From positions 27,813 to 91,812 of the forward strand of contig CAYZNN010000010.1 in NCBI GenBank assembly GCA_964479665.1: 64,000 nucleotides of DNA. Reading direction: 5' to 3'. The notes below the pieces were generated by a model. That model saw only the letters and a program-made list of their open reading frames with translations, did no database searches and was not told where the DNA came from. The stretch is from UBA2287 sp964479665. GTDB taxonomy: Bacteria > Bacteroidota > Bacteroidia > Bacteroidales > Tenuifilaceae. Positions within the stretch are counted from its first letter, which is position 1; every line of letters starts with the position of its first letter. Positions 52,845 to 62,865 of the stretch are shown here, piece by piece. The translations under genes and the position numbers were made by a program.

Positions 52845-54227
52845 TTAATTATCGGTATCGGCTACAATGCTCGCTATAAACCCACTTGAAAAGTGGGTTA
52901 TAATTCTATCATTCCTTTTAAGTTGTTTCGAATCGACAATTATCGATCCATTTAAACTGGTTAAGCTGAAGCCCCTTTTCATTACCATTTGCGGATCAAC
53001 ACAGTTGCCTACCATTTCGTGAAAATGAATTTTCTGATAATTTGTTTGTAAAATCTGTTGTGTTGAATTTTTCAATGAATTTGTTCTGTATTTAAAGAAT
53101 TGAATTTGGTCGCTTAAAGTGCCTCTTATTATATTATCAAGTTTGCTAATTCTTAATTCGTGCTCTTTGTTTTCATATTTCAGGAGTTTGAGCGTTGCTA
53201 CATTTATTTTTTGATTTAAAAATTGAATATTTAAAAGGTTGCTACTTATTCCCTTCAACACAATGGGCGCAAGCCTACCCATTTTTTTACTTAAACTATT
53301 GTTGAGTTCGAATGTAAATTTAAGTATTTGATTAACAAAGTTATCTGTAGAATTCAATAGCAATTGCCTTGCTTCAGAAAAATGAGAAATAATGAATTCA
53401 GCAGCAGCAGTAGGGGTTTTCAGCCGGGTGTGTGCCACCAAATCGGCTACTGTATTGTCTCTTTCATGTCCAATCCCAGTAATTACTGGGATTGGAAATT
53501 GTGCAATATGGCTTGCTAGATAATAACTGTCGAAGCATGCAAGGTCTGTTTGTGAACCTCCTCCCCGAATAATTGCCACCAAATCCCAATTAAATATTTC
53601 ATTATAAATTGCTTCCAATGCATTTACCATTGAATTCTCTGCTGCGTTTCCCTGTACCTGAGCCTCAAAAAGTTTGAAGTGAATCCGGAATCCGTAGGAA
53701 TTATTTTCTAATTGGTTAGTAAAGTCCTGAAAACCGGCTGCGCTAGCCGACGATACTACGGCTATTCGTTTTGGGGGTACCGGAACGGAAAGTTCCCTAT
53801 TCATATCGAATACACCTTCTGAAATGAGCCTGTTAATGGTTTCTCGCTTTTCTCTTTCTATTTCACCCATTGTATAGTTAGGGTCAATGTCGGTAATATT
53901 CAAAGAGAGCCCGTAAACCGGATGAAAACTAGCATTGCACAGTACCAATACTTTTAAACCGGAGGTTAATTTTCGGTTAGTGGCAGTTTCAAAAAATGGT
54001 TTAAGCATTCGAAATGAGTTTCCCCAAATGGTAGCTCTCATTTTTGCCTTTAAGCCGCTATTGTTTTCATCCTTCTCAACCAGTTCAAGATAGCAATGCC
54101 CGTTTCTGTTAACGTTAATATCGCTAATTTCGGCAATTACCCAAACATTGGTGGGTAGGGTGTTTTCTAATGCCCATTGAACTTGTTGGGTAAACTCAAG
54201 CAGGGTAATATGTTCCTTCCTGTTCAC
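52845..54227 (-). CDS. xseA: Exodeoxyribonuclease VII large subunit
   Basis: A 460-residue nuclease subunit. The N-terminal OB-fold has NVWVIAEISDINVNRNGHCYLELVEKD; the catalytic domain has IAVVSSASAAGFQDFTNQL, IIRGGGSQTDLACFD and GIGHERDNTVADLVAHTRLKTPTAAAE, the signature stretch. A coiled-coil C-terminal region follows. The start codon is GTG at 54227, immediately after the TAG of the subtilase gene (no gap), so translation is probably coupled. Partner xseB is far downstream. Confidence 0.93.
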   Translation of the reverse strand: MNRKEHITLLEFTQQVQWALENTLPTNVWVIAEISDINVNRNGHCYLELVEKDENNSGLKAKMRATIWGNSFRMLKPFFETATNRKLTSGLKVLVLCNASFHPVYGLSLNITDIDPNYTMGEIEREKRETINRLISEGVFDMNRELSVPVPPKRIAVVSSASAAGFQDFTNQLENNSYGFRIHFKLFEAQVQGNAAENSMVNALEAIYNEIFNWDLVAIIRGGGSQTDLACFDSYYLASHIAQFPIPVITGIGHERDNTVADLVAHTRLKTPTAAAEFIISHFSEARQLLLNSTDNFVNQILKFTFELNNSLSKKMGRLAPIVLKGISSNLLNIQFLNQKINVATLKLLKYENKEHELRISKLDNIIRGTLSDQIQFFKYRTNSLKNSTQQILQTNYQKIHFHEMVGNCVDPQMVMKRGFSLTSLNGSIIVDSKQLKRNDRIITHFSSGFIASIVADTDN

Positions 54228-55865
54228 CTATTGCAAGCCTTTAACAAATTTTCCAACGGAAGAATAATTGTCTGAATGAACAAAAACCAAGTAAACACCT
54301 CTTGCCATACCCATAGGAAGGTTTATTTGGGTAACATTACTAGTGGCTACTATACTACTTTGAAATTCTACATTACCCGATACTCCAAAAATTCGAATGG
54401 TCAACTCTTTATTCATGAGTAAATTGGGGGTTACAAACGAAATGGTTGAACCTGTTGGGTTGGGGAAAAGCCTAACCTGTCGAAATGTGTCGCTCGTATC
54501 GATTAGCCCGGTTGCATAAATACCAAAGTTTGGAATTCCGTATCCCAAGTATGCATTGGGATTATTGTATAAAGATCCTGCTTGTATTATTAGTTGCTTC
54601 ATTTCTGTGGCAGTTAAATTCGAATATTTTTGCCAAAGGCATGTGGCCAGCCCAGCAATTAAAGGAGCCGAAAGCGATGTGCCATTTGCAGTTGCAATAT
54701 TGCCTGTTGAATTCTGAACAATTGTTGCTTTTCCCATTGCAGCAACATCGGGCTTCACCCTGCCATCGAAGGAGGGGCCAACTGAACTGAACGAAGCATA
54801 ATTACCATCAATATCAACAGCCCCTACGGCTATGCTTCCAAAAGCATCCGATGGTGTTATAATCCGTTGCCACAGAGTGCTACCCTCATTGCCAGCACTG
54901 GTAATAACAAGCATCCCCTTATTCAATGCCTCATTGGCCATTCGGGCACTTGGGGTTGTTTGCCCATCCATATGGCTGAAGCTGTAGTTTTGGCTCTCTA
55001 AATCGAATTGGTAGTAGCCCAGCGAAGAGTTTATTAAATCGGCTCCCAAACTATCGGCAAGTTCAATTCCAGCGGCCCAGTTGTATTCTTCAATTATTTG
55101 TTCACTATTGGCATCCTCTGTTCTTATTAAAATGTACGATGCTTCGGGAGCTGTTCCAATTAGTTGCCCCGATATATTGCCAGCCATTGCTGAAAGTACA
55201 ATAGTTCCGTGCGAATGCTCGTTGAATATGTTCGAATTTCTATTTACGTAGTCTCGTGTGAATACTATTCTGTTGTTGAACCAAAGACTGTCGAAAGCTG
55301 ATATCATATTTACATTACGAAATCCAGCATCGAGAACGGCAATTAGCATTCCTTGCCCTCGAAAACCAAGGTTATGCAGATTATGTCCGTTCATCATTTT
55401 TATTTGGGCTGACGAACTACCATAGTTGTAGAAATCCGTTGGGTCTTTTTTTTCAGAAAAAGTAGGTCCAAATTCATCATCGGGGAGTATCGATCCTTTA
55501 ACGCTCGAATCGAATATTTTTATGGTTTTTGTAACAAAACTCAGCTGATTTACTTCAAGTAAAACCGATTCGTTGGGTATGGTTGCCACAACTCCGTTCA
55601 TCCATTTTAAAGCGTACCGAATAAGTGCTCCCTTGCTCGCCACTTCGTTTATATACGATTGACTAACAGGCAAATCGGATTGGTTTATTGCAATCCCTTG
55701 GCGAATTCTACGATCAATAGATCGTTGTGAAAGAAACTCTAAAGGGCTGGAAACAGAGTAATTGGTTCCAATTTTGTTGGTAAAGCCAATGAAGTATACG
55801 TCTTGAGCAAATAGATAAATGGGTGAAACAACAAAAAGCGTAATAGTAAGTAGCAGCCTATTCAT
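54228..55865 (-). CDS. S8 family subtilisin-like peptidase with T9SS sorting domain
   Basis: A 545-residue secreted serine peptidase. A signal peptide (MNRLLLTITLF to FAQ) supports the ATG at 55865. The triad is in IAVLDAGFRN (Asp), NEHSHGT (His) and NGTSLSAPLIAGLA (Ser). The last 80 residues form a type IX secretion C-terminal domain: LFPNPTGSTISFV, then strands ending GVYLVFVHSDNYSSVGKFVK. The mature enzyme is expected to cross the outer membrane by T9SS and may stay on the surface. It overlaps the S4 gene by 8 bases and abuts xseA. Confidence 0.92.
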   Translation of the reverse strand: MNRLLLTITLFVVSPIYLFAQDVYFIGFTNKIGTNYSVSSPLEFLSQRSIDRRIRQGIAINQSDLPVSQSYINEVASKGALIRYALKWMNGVVATIPNESVLLEVNQLSFVTKTIKIFDSSVKGSILPDDEFGPTFSEKKDPTDFYNYGSSSAQIKMMNGHNLHNLGFRGQGMLIAVLDAGFRNVNMISAFDSLWFNNRIVFTRDYVNRNSNIFNEHSHGTIVLSAMAGNISGQLIGTAPEASYILIRTEDANSEQIIEEYNWAAGIELADSLGADLINSSLGYYQFDLESQNYSFSHMDGQTTPSARMANEALNKGMLVITSAGNEGSTLWQRIITPSDAFGSIAVGAVDIDGNYASFSSVGPSFDGRVKPDVAAMGKATIVQNSTGNIATANGTSLSAPLIAGLATCLWQKYSNLTATEMKQLIIQAGSLYNNPNAYLGYGIPNFGIYATGLIDTSDTFRQVRLFPNPTGSTISFVTPNLLMNKELTIRIFGVSGNVEFQSSIVATSNVTQINLPMGMARGVYLVFVHSDNYSSVGKFVKGLQ

Positions 55866-56085
55866 TTGCTGATTTTTTTTGAACAACTTTTAATTCAATT
55901 CCATCGAATTCAATTGTATCCCCTGGTCGAATTTTTGCCCGTTTTCGGCTTTCCTTGTTGCCATTAACCGAAACCAATCCCAATTCAACAAGTCTTTGGG
56001 CCTCTCCTCCGCTTTGGGCTAATCGTGTTGCTTTAAGAAGTTGAATCAGGGGTAAATATTCCGTTTCAATCCCGAATGTTTTCAT
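55858..56085 (-). CDS. S4-domain RNA-binding protein
   Basis: A 75-residue protein that consists of one S4 fold: YLPLIQLLKATRLAQSGGEAQRLVELGLVSVNG, followed by RPGDTIEFDGIEL. It resembles YaaA/YbcJ-type small S4 proteins that bind structured RNA, often linked to ribosomes. It is the first gene of the minus-strand unit that continues into the subtilase gene by an 8-base overlap. Confidence 0.88.
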   Translation of the reverse strand: MKTFGIETEYLPLIQLLKATRLAQSGGEAQRLVELGLVSVNGNKESRKRAKIRPGDTIEFDGIELKVVQKKSANE

Positions 56086-56133
56086 TATTTGTGCATATTT
56101 TGGCGCAATTTAAAGCATTTTTAAGAAGCAAAC

Positions 56134-56160
56134 AAAAAAGGGCCCCGAAAGGCCCCTTGA
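56134..56160 (-). terminator. Terminator of the POT transporter gene
   Basis: Read on the minus strand, GGGGCCTTTCGGGGCCC forms a GC-rich imperfect hairpin followed by TTTTTTG, 18 bases after the stop. Confidence 0.75.
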
Positions 56161-56177
56161 TATGGATTACTATATTC

Positions 56178-57701
56178 TTACTTGGCGACCCTTTCGAGCC
56201 ATTTTAGCATGAATATCATTGTAAACATGGAAATTATACAGGCAACAACAAAAATAGTCCAAGTAGCTGAAAGCGGAATGCTCTCATAGAATATAGCTCC
56301 AATAAACAGAAGCTGATTACCAAGAGCAGTAGCACCTAGCCATCCACCTTGCATTAAACCTTGGTATTGTGGGGGAGCAACTTTCGATACGAAGGATAAT
56401 CCGAGAGGACTAATAAACAGTTCAGCAACTGTTAAGATAAAGTATGTTCCAATTAAAAGGAATGGGGTAACTTTTGCAGCGTCGGAAAGTGGTGTTCCAC
56501 CAACCTTGGGGTTGATAGTGGCAAATTCAGGAAGATTGAGTGAGCCAACAGCCATTACAACAAAGCCCAAGGCTGCAATAAACATACCTATTGCAATTTT
56601 CTTTGGAGTTGATGGTTCAATTCCTCTGCTGCGAAGCCAGCCAAACAACCCAACTACCACTGGAGTTAAGAAAACAACAAACAAAGGATTAAACGATTGG
56701 AAAAGTTCTGCACCTTTAAGGTTAACAAGTCCCAAATCGAGTTTCAATGAGGTTAAGTCGGTATAATCGCGGGCAAAGAAATTTAGAGTTAAGCCATTCT
56801 GGTGGAAAGAGAACCAAAAGAAGATAACAACAGCATAAACAGCAAAAAGAGCGTAAAGCCTTTGCCTTACTTCATGTACGTTCATTTGAACTTCGTTCGA
56901 AGCAGCAGCTGCAGATTTGGCTTTAGGATCGGGGAAAAATTTCTTATTTATTATAAAGATTACTATAGAAATAAGCATTGCAAAAATTGCAGTAGCAAAA
57001 GCATAATGGAAGCCGGTAGAGAATACATTCAGGTACTCATTTACAAAATGCCCCAACTCCGATACTTCTTTTCCACTTACCGTACTCGCAAGAGATTGGA
57101 GTTTTTCAGTGGCTTCGGGAGTTATGCTACCATCGTTAAAAGAGTGGCATAATGCGGGTAAATCGGCATTGTATTCAAATCCTTTCTTGGCTAACCACCA
57201 GTTTCTAACACCAATGGCAAATAGGGGAGCAAACATAGCACCCACGTTAATAAACATGTAAAAAATAGAGAAACCATTGTCTCTTTTATGTTTATACTCA
57301 GGGTTGTCATACATTTGGCCAACCAATGCTTGCAAATTCCCTTTGAACAAGCCATTACCAAAGGCTATTACAAGCAAAGCACCGCACGAAAGCACCAAGT
57401 TGAACGTGGTAGGAGCGGTTGGAATTGCCAGTAGGAAGTAACCCGAAGTCATAGTAAGTAAACCAGTAAATATGGTTCCTTTGTAGTTTCTTGTCCTGTC
57501 TGCAATTAGTCCACCAACTAGTGCTAAAAGGTAAATGGCTGCATAGAAAGTACCATATATATAACCGGTATTCTTTCCATCAAGCCCAAACTTTGCTTGA
57601 ATAAAAAGGGCAAGAATTGCCATCATTACATAAAATCCAAAGCGTTCGCCCATATTCGTAAGCGCTGCGGCTAATAATCCTTTCGGGTGTCCCTTAAACA
57701 T
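56178..57701 (-). CDS. POT family proton-dependent peptide transporter
   Basis: A 507-residue MFS transporter of the POT/PTR2 family with about 12-14 helices. The N-terminal NMGERFGFYVMMAILALF keeps the ExxERF proton-coupling motif. GGLIADR follows helix 2, the PTR2 stretch is FYMFINVGAMFAPLFAIGVRN, and FISPLGLSFVSKVAP is in a late helix. It imports di- and tripeptides, fitting the secreted peptidases here. Extra residues between helices 6 and 7 (around 190-220) are common in Bacteroidota. It is alone on the minus strand with a -7 box 52 bases before the ATG. Confidence 0.93.
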   Translation of the reverse strand: MFKGHPKGLLAAALTNMGERFGFYVMMAILALFIQAKFGLDGKNTGYIYGTFYAAIYLLALVGGLIADRTRNYKGTIFTGLLTMTSGYFLLAIPTAPTTFNLVLSCGALLVIAFGNGLFKGNLQALVGQMYDNPEYKHKRDNGFSIFYMFINVGAMFAPLFAIGVRNWWLAKKGFEYNADLPALCHSFNDGSITPEATEKLQSLASTVSGKEVSELGHFVNEYLNVFSTGFHYAFATAIFAMLISIVIFIINKKFFPDPKAKSAAAASNEVQMNVHEVRQRLYALFAVYAVVIFFWFSFHQNGLTLNFFARDYTDLTSLKLDLGLVNLKGAELFQSFNPLFVVFLTPVVVGLFGWLRSRGIEPSTPKKIAIGMFIAALGFVVMAVGSLNLPEFATINPKVGGTPLSDAAKVTPFLLIGTYFILTVAELFISPLGLSFVSKVAPPQYQGLMQGGWLGATALGNQLLFIGAIFYESIPLSATWTIFVVACIISMFTMIFMLKWLERVAK

Positions 57702-57753
57702 AATCTATTGTTTTTAAGTTAGTAAATAGTTTACCTTTTTTAACGATTGTGGA

Positions 57754-57761
57754 CAAATATA
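57754..57761 (-). promoter_or_regulatory. Candidate -7 box of the POT gene
   Basis: On the minus strand TATATTTG matches TAnnTTTG exactly, 52 bases before the ATG. The -33 side is not clear. Confidence 0.45.
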
Positions 57762-57820
57762 TAAAACTTTTTATTGGTTGGTTATAGTACAATGCCAATT
57801 CAGTAAATTATTTCAAGTGA

Positions 57821-57853
57821 TTGTCGCAACTCCTGCTGTAAATCTTATATTTG
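57821..57853 (+). promoter_or_regulatory. Promoter of the nnr gene
   Basis: TTG at 57821-57823, a 22-base spacer and TATATTTG at 57846-57853, followed 26 bases later by the ATG. Confidence 0.55.
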
Positions 57854-57879
57854 CATAAATACTGCTATACAGCACATGC

Positions 57880-59394
57880 ATGAAAATTTTCAATTCCCAT
57901 CAAATTCGAGCAATCGATAAATTCACCATTGAGAACGAGCCTGTGGCCTCTATCGATCTGATGGAGCGGGCTGCAATGGCGATTAAGGAATGGTTCGTTT
58001 CCCACATTGGCAGAGCCAAATCCATTCTTGTTTTTGCCGGAACCGGAAATAATGGGGGCGATGGGCTGGCTTTAACCCGGCTGCTTCGAAACGATGGATT
58101 TTCAGTTGAAGTATATATAATAAATACCGGATCGGACTTTACTGCCGATTTACAAATCAATATTCAACGGTATACCCATTGCTTTGGAACCGCTCCAACT
58201 ATTATTTCAAACGAGAATGAAATACCATCAATTGCTTCTGATGCTGTTGTTGTCGATTCTATTTTTGGGTCGGGGCTAACACGCCCCCCATCCGATATTG
58301 TCGCAAAGGTTATTTCGTTTATTAATAATTCTGGTGCAACTGTTTTAGCAATCGATATGCCCACAGGATTATTCGATGAAAAGAATGAAACAGTCAACAG
58401 CCACCTAATTATAAGAGCTAACTTCACACTTGCCCTTCAGTTTCCAAAGTTAAGTTTCTTTTTTCCCGAGAACCATTGTTTCATTGGCCAATGGGAAGTA
58501 ATTCCCATCGGATTGCATCCTCATGCCATTGAGAGAACGAAATCATTATACGAGTATGTTATTAACGACAACATTACTCAAATTATTACTGAACGAAGTA
58601 AGTATAGCCACAAGGGTACTTATGGCCATTGCATGTTAATAGCAGGTATGTACGGAATGTGCGGAGCTGCAATTTTAGCAGCAAATGCAGCTATTAGATC
58701 AGGAGTTGGTTTGCTAACTATTCATACTCCAGCCCAGTGTTACCCAATAGTTCAGCAGTGCGTTCCTGAGGCAATTTTTAGTGTCGATGAGGATGATGCT
58801 TGTTTCACAAATTGCGTTCCCAACAGCTCCTTTACTGCTATTGCAATTGGGCCAGGTATTGGCACTCGCGCTCGCACTCTCGACGGCCTTATTGAATTGC
58901 TGCGCAATACTAAAGTGCCAATGGTTATCGATGCTGATGCATTGAACCTGATTGCTACAATGCCCGAACTATTAAAATCAATTCCTGCACAATCAATTAT
59001 AACTCCACATCCCAAAGAGTTCGAAAGGTTATTTGGCCCTACATTGTGCGGTTACTCTCAATTGCAATTAGCCATAGATAAGGCTAGTGAGTATGATATT
59101 AATATCATTTTAAAGGGGGCACACTCTAAAATTATTACGCCCAAAGGTAAAGTATACATTAATTCAACCGGAAACCCCGGAATGGCAACTGCTGGCAGTG
59201 GCGATGTGCTTACTGGAATAATTGTTTCGCTACTTGCTCAGAAAATTAGTGCCGAATATGCTGCTGTATTTGGAACCTATATACACGGTTTAGCTGGCGA
59301 CTTAGCCGCACAGCAAATAGGTCAGGTGGCATTAACTGCTTCCAATATAATAGATCATATTGGTTTTGCGTTTAAACAATTCGAGAAATCTTAG
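57880..59394 (+). CDS. nnr: Bifunctional NAD(P)H-hydrate epimerase/dehydratase (Nnr)
   Basis: A 504-residue two-domain repair enzyme. The N-terminal YjeF epimerase domain has ASIDLMERAA, FAGTGNNGGDGLAL and VVDSIFGSGLTR. The C-terminal ribokinase-like dehydratase has HKGTYGHCMLIAGMYGMCGA, GPGIGT, VIDADALNLI, ITPHPKEFERL and the ATP-site TAGSGDVLTGI. It restores NADH and NADPH damaged by hydration. Both domains look complete. Confidence 0.95.
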   Translation: MKIFNSHQIRAIDKFTIENEPVASIDLMERAAMAIKEWFVSHIGRAKSILVFAGTGNNGGDGLALTRLLRNDGFSVEVYIINTGSDFTADLQINIQRYTHCFGTAPTIISNENEIPSIASDAVVVDSIFGSGLTRPPSDIVAKVISFINNSGATVLAIDMPTGLFDEKNETVNSHLIIRANFTLALQFPKLSFFFPENHCFIGQWEVIPIGLHPHAIERTKSLYEYVINDNITQIITERSKYSHKGTYGHCMLIAGMYGMCGAAILAANAAIRSGVGLLTIHTPAQCYPIVQQCVPEAIFSVDEDDACFTNCVPNSSFTAIAIGPGIGTRARTLDGLIELLRNTKVPMVIDADALNLIATMPELLKSIPAQSIITPHPKEFERLFGPTLCGYSQLQLAIDKASEYDINIILKGAHSKIITPKGKVYINSTGNPGMATAGSGDVLTGIIVSLLAQKISAEYAAVFGTYIHGLAGDLAAQQIGQVALTASNIIDHIGFAFKQFEKS

Positions 59395-59434
59395 TTTATA
59401 TATGTCATCCAATTTCTATTAATTCTTCATTCAA

Positions 59435-60529
59435 ATGCAAAAAGTAGCACTTTCAATTTTAATAGCCCTTGCAATTATGGGTTGCTCAAAGAAACCGACC
59501 CATGTACTTGACATTTCAAAAGCAAAAACAATTTCCCCAGTAGGATTTATATACGCATTACCAAAAACTGGGTTTGAAGTAACAGTTGAAAGTAAGTGTG
59601 CGCATTATTTGCCTGGACCCTACGCACAATTTGCAGAGAAATACCTTGGGATTAAGAATATTAAAGGTGAACCAAAGTCCGAGTGGCAAATTGAAAAATT
59701 AAATGTAAAAAGTTTTTTGGAAGCAGACATGCAGCAGCTATACGTGGTTGAACCTACATCGGGAAATCAATTGAATTTTATAGAGTTGAATAAAAATGGG
59801 CTCATTGTACCCCTTCGAAATATTCAATTTACGAAAGATGATGAGTTGAATAGCAATTCTAGGGAGCAACAGGGATTAACGTTATACACCGATTTATCGT
59901 ACACTCCTTTTATTGCTTCCGAAAGAACAACGCATATCTCAAGAGTATTTCAGGATAGTGCATTTGTAAGGGTACCCGTTCAAAAAACTATAATTGTTGA
60001 AAAGTCGATTGAGGATAAAGCGAAAGAAGCTGCCGACTTTATTTTTTCGTTACGTAAGCGTAGACTCGATTTGCTTTCGGGCGATGCCGATTTTGTTGCC
60101 GAAGGCAAAGCGGTAGAGGCTGTTTTGAAGGAAATTAACAGATTAGAAAATGAGTATGTATCGCTATTTATAGGTAAGAGCCAGAGCTATTCGGTTTTCA
60201 ACGTTTTTACATATATGCCCACCAGCGAGGCTTCCAATTCCATAATTCTATTCAGGTTTTCTACAACAAAAGGAGTCCTTCCGGTGTCCGACCTTAGCGG
60301 AAGCCCTGTATTAATTAGTGCAACAATAGATGAGCAATGGTTAAATACCGATATCTTTTCAGCAATAGCCTCTGAAAAATCGAAACCGCTCCCCGATGCT
60401 TTTTATTATAGAATTCCAGTACCGGCTATTGTAAGAATAACCTTTGGTCCTAACGAGTTGTTTAGCAAAAGAGAAACGGCCCATCAGTTTGGGCCGCTTG
60501 TAAGAATTCCTGCAAAATATATTCAGTAA
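59435..60529 (+). CDS. DUF4831 family lipoprotein
   Basis: A 364-residue exported protein with a lipobox signal (LAIMGC, Cys near residue 17). It matches the DUF4831 family of Bacteroidota: GFIYALPKTGFEVTVES, YLPGPYAQFAEKYLGIKNI and a central helical part with EDKAKEAADFIFSLRKRRLDLLSGDAD. Function unknown. It follows nnr by 40 bases and ends exactly next to the stop of the convergent thioredoxin-like gene, leaving no intergenic terminator. Confidence 0.82.
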   Translation: MQKVALSILIALAIMGCSKKPTHVLDISKAKTISPVGFIYALPKTGFEVTVESKCAHYLPGPYAQFAEKYLGIKNIKGEPKSEWQIEKLNVKSFLEADMQQLYVVEPTSGNQLNFIELNKNGLIVPLRNIQFTKDDELNSNSREQQGLTLYTDLSYTPFIASERTTHISRVFQDSAFVRVPVQKTIIVEKSIEDKAKEAADFIFSLRKRRLDLLSGDADFVAEGKAVEAVLKEINRLENEYVSLFIGKSQSYSVFNVFTYMPTSEASNSIILFRFSTTKGVLPVSDLSGSPVLISATIDEQWLNTDIFSAIASEKSKPLPDAFYYRIPVPAIVRITFGPNELFSKRETAHQFGPLVRIPAKYIQ

Positions 60530-61075
60530 CTAGTTATCGGTAACCTTTCCTTTAAAGGAAGTACTAAATACTTCCCAATTGGAAGTTTTAAAATGGTTTT
60601 CACCAAAGAAAACAAGAATTGGCTCAATTTGACTCGGGGTTAAGTAACCGGGAACCGATGTAAGCAGCTGGTTGTTTTCGTCGAGGTATGCAATTGAAGG
60701 ATACGACATTTTTCCCTGCAAAAGCGCAACAGCAAGTTCATGCGGGTTTCTTCGCCCATCCCCCTTATTTTCAAACTTAGAACCCCTGAAAGTAATAGGT
60801 TCTTTCGATTCGGCATTAAACTTAACAGGGTAGTAGTGTTTATTTATGTACTCAGCTATTATTGGGTTGCTAAATGTTTTTTCATCCATTACCTTACACC
60901 AGCTGCACCAATCTGTATAAACATCAATTAATATTTTTCTTGGAGACTTCTCATTCAGTTTAACCGCCTCCTCAAATGTGTACCATTTAATAGCACTTTT
61001 AGTTTTCAAACCACTATTTTGTGCATTACAACTGGCTGTCAGAATTACCAATGTTATCAGAATCAGTTTTTTCAT
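60530..61075 (-). CDS. Thioredoxin-fold lipoprotein (DUF255/thioredoxin_7-like)
   Basis: A 181-residue exported protein. The ATG at 61075 gives a lipoprotein signal (LTASC, Cys near 16); the upstream extension to 61192 is not used. The redox motif is YTDWCSWCKVMD with CSWC, followed by NPIIAEYINKHYYPVKFNAE and SYPSIAYLDENNQLL with the cis-Pro region. It probably acts as a disulfide reductase or isomerase on the periplasmic side. Confidence 0.87.
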   Translation of the reverse strand: MKKLILITLVILTASCNAQNSGLKTKSAIKWYTFEEAVKLNEKSPRKILIDVYTDWCSWCKVMDEKTFSNPIIAEYINKHYYPVKFNAESKEPITFRGSKFENKGDGRRNPHELAVALLQGKMSYPSIAYLDENNQLLTSVPGYLTPSQIEPILVFFGENHFKTSNWEVFSTSFKGKVTDN

Positions 61076-61292
61076 ATTATTCAATTTAATTAAGGATGCA
61101 AATATACAAATATTTACATATGTTTTACAGTTATAAACGTTACTCCAGTTTTTTTGTTTAAATGAATAACCCGTTTTATTTACAAAAAACAATCCTCAAA
61201 GTCTATTGTTAAAGAACTTTAACTTTTATTATTGGCAACAAAAGCTTAACTTTAAGCACTTTTCAAAATAGAACCATTTAATACTAAATATC

Positions 61293-62753
61293 ATGAGCAA
61301 AGAGATTTTAAACCTCCAACCCAATGTAATTTGGAAGCATTTCTACAACCTAACTCAAATTCCTCGGCCCTCTAAGCATGAAAAAGCTGCAGTTGATTAT
61401 TGTGTTCAGTTTGCTAAAGCAAATAACTTAGAGTGCATTGTCGATAAGGTTGGGAACGTAATAATTCGAAAACCTGCCACTCCAGGAATGGAAAATAGAA
61501 AGGGAATAATACTTCAAGGCCATCTCGATATGGTTCCCCAGAAAAATAGCGATAAGCAACACGATTTTACAAAAGATCCTATTGATGCAATTATTGATGG
61601 TGAGTGGGTAACAGCCAATGGAACAACCCTTGGTGCCGATAATGGCATTGGAGTAGCTGCTGCACTTGCCATGCTCGAAGACAAAAGTCTAGTTCATGGA
61701 CCCATTGAAGTGCTTCTTACCATCAACGAAGAAACCGGAATGACTGGGGCTTTTGGTTTAGAGCCGGGAGTATTAAAAGGCGATATCCTTATGAACCTCG
61801 ATTCTGAAGATGAAGGAGAATTGTATGTTGGTTGTGCTGGAGGTCTTGATGCAAATATTGAAATTGCTTACAATTCGGTTGCGGTTCCATCGGGAATGCA
61901 ATTTGCAAAGATTGCAGTAAAAGGTCTTAAAGGCGGCCATTCTGGCATTGATATTAGTTCTGGCAGAGCCAATGCAATTAAATTACTATTTCGCTTTCTT
62001 TTGAGTATTGAAAAGGAAGTTGGTATAATGATCGCTTCCATCGATGGAGGTAGCCTTAGAAATGCTATTCCTAGGGAGGCTTTTGCTACAATTGCCTTCG
62101 AAAAGGCAAATATGAATAAACTTGAATCGAGTTTGAAGCAATACCTTAATATATATAACAATGAGTTTTCCGCAGTTGAACCTGACCTCGATATGACCAT
62201 CCAGGCAGTTAACCCAGAGGTTAATGCTATCGATTCAAAAAACCAGGCTGCTATCATTCGCAGCATTTTTGGTTGCCCAAATGGAGTGATTCGAATGAGC
62301 GATGCAATGGCTGGTTTGGTAGAAACATCAACTAACCTAGCCCGGGTGTATACTGATAATGGAAAATTAATTGCCCAGTGCTTGTTGCGAAGTTCAGTCG
62401 ATACAGCTAAAGAAGCATTAGCTCAAAAAATTGCTTCAGTATTCGAACTCGCAGGCGCTACCATAAGGTTTAGCGGGGGATATCCTGGTTGGAAACCTAA
62501 TATGAATTCAGCAATATTAAAAACTATGATTGAAGTTTATAAAAATCGTTTTGGAAGAATCCCCGAAATAAAAGCCATACATGCAGGTCTCGAATGTGGT
62601 ATACTTGGTGGTGTATATCCAAATCTCGATATGATTTCCTTTGGGCCAACTATTCGCTATCCCCATTCGCCCGATGAGAAAGTAAAGATTGATACCATTC
62701 AAATGTTTTGGGATTATTTGGTAGAAGTTCTAAAGAATGCTCCCAGTAAATAA
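61293..62753 (+). CDS. pepD: Aminoacyl-histidine dipeptidase (PepD), M20 family
   Basis: A 486-residue zinc aminopeptidase. Metal and catalytic residues are in LQGHLDMVPQK, LGADNGIGVAAAL and INEETGMTGAFGLEP; the C-terminal metal His is in RYPHSPDEKV. The dimerisation (lid) domain lies between about residues 210 and 400. The family cleaves Xaa-His and other dipeptides in the cytosol, which fits a peptide-using metabolism together with the POT transporter. A near-consensus -7 box (TAACTTTA, 61247) precedes it. Confidence 0.94.
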   Translation: MSKEILNLQPNVIWKHFYNLTQIPRPSKHEKAAVDYCVQFAKANNLECIVDKVGNVIIRKPATPGMENRKGIILQGHLDMVPQKNSDKQHDFTKDPIDAIIDGEWVTANGTTLGADNGIGVAAALAMLEDKSLVHGPIEVLLTINEETGMTGAFGLEPGVLKGDILMNLDSEDEGELYVGCAGGLDANIEIAYNSVAVPSGMQFAKIAVKGLKGGHSGIDISSGRANAIKLLFRFLLSIEKEVGIMIASIDGGSLRNAIPREAFATIAFEKANMNKLESSLKQYLNIYNNEFSAVEPDLDMTIQAVNPEVNAIDSKNQAAIIRSIFGCPNGVIRMSDAMAGLVETSTNLARVYTDNGKLIAQCLLRSSVDTAKEALAQKIASVFELAGATIRFSGGYPGWKPNMNSAILKTMIEVYKNRFGRIPEIKAIHAGLECGILGGVYPNLDMISFGPTIRYPHSPDEKVKIDTIQMFWDYLVEVLKNAPSK

Positions 62754-62776
62754 TTTTTCACTTTCGCGCACATACG

Positions 62777-62809
62777 CACTGCCATTATATATATGGCGGT
62801 GTTTTTTTT
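62777..62809 (+). terminator. Terminator after pepD
   Basis: The stem CACTGCCAT / ATGGCGGTG has a TATATAT loop followed by eight T residues. Confidence 0.85.
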
Positions 62810-62865
62810 AGTATTTAATTAGTTTTCTTCTGTATCTTTATGCTCAATAGTTTAAATTAAACTTT

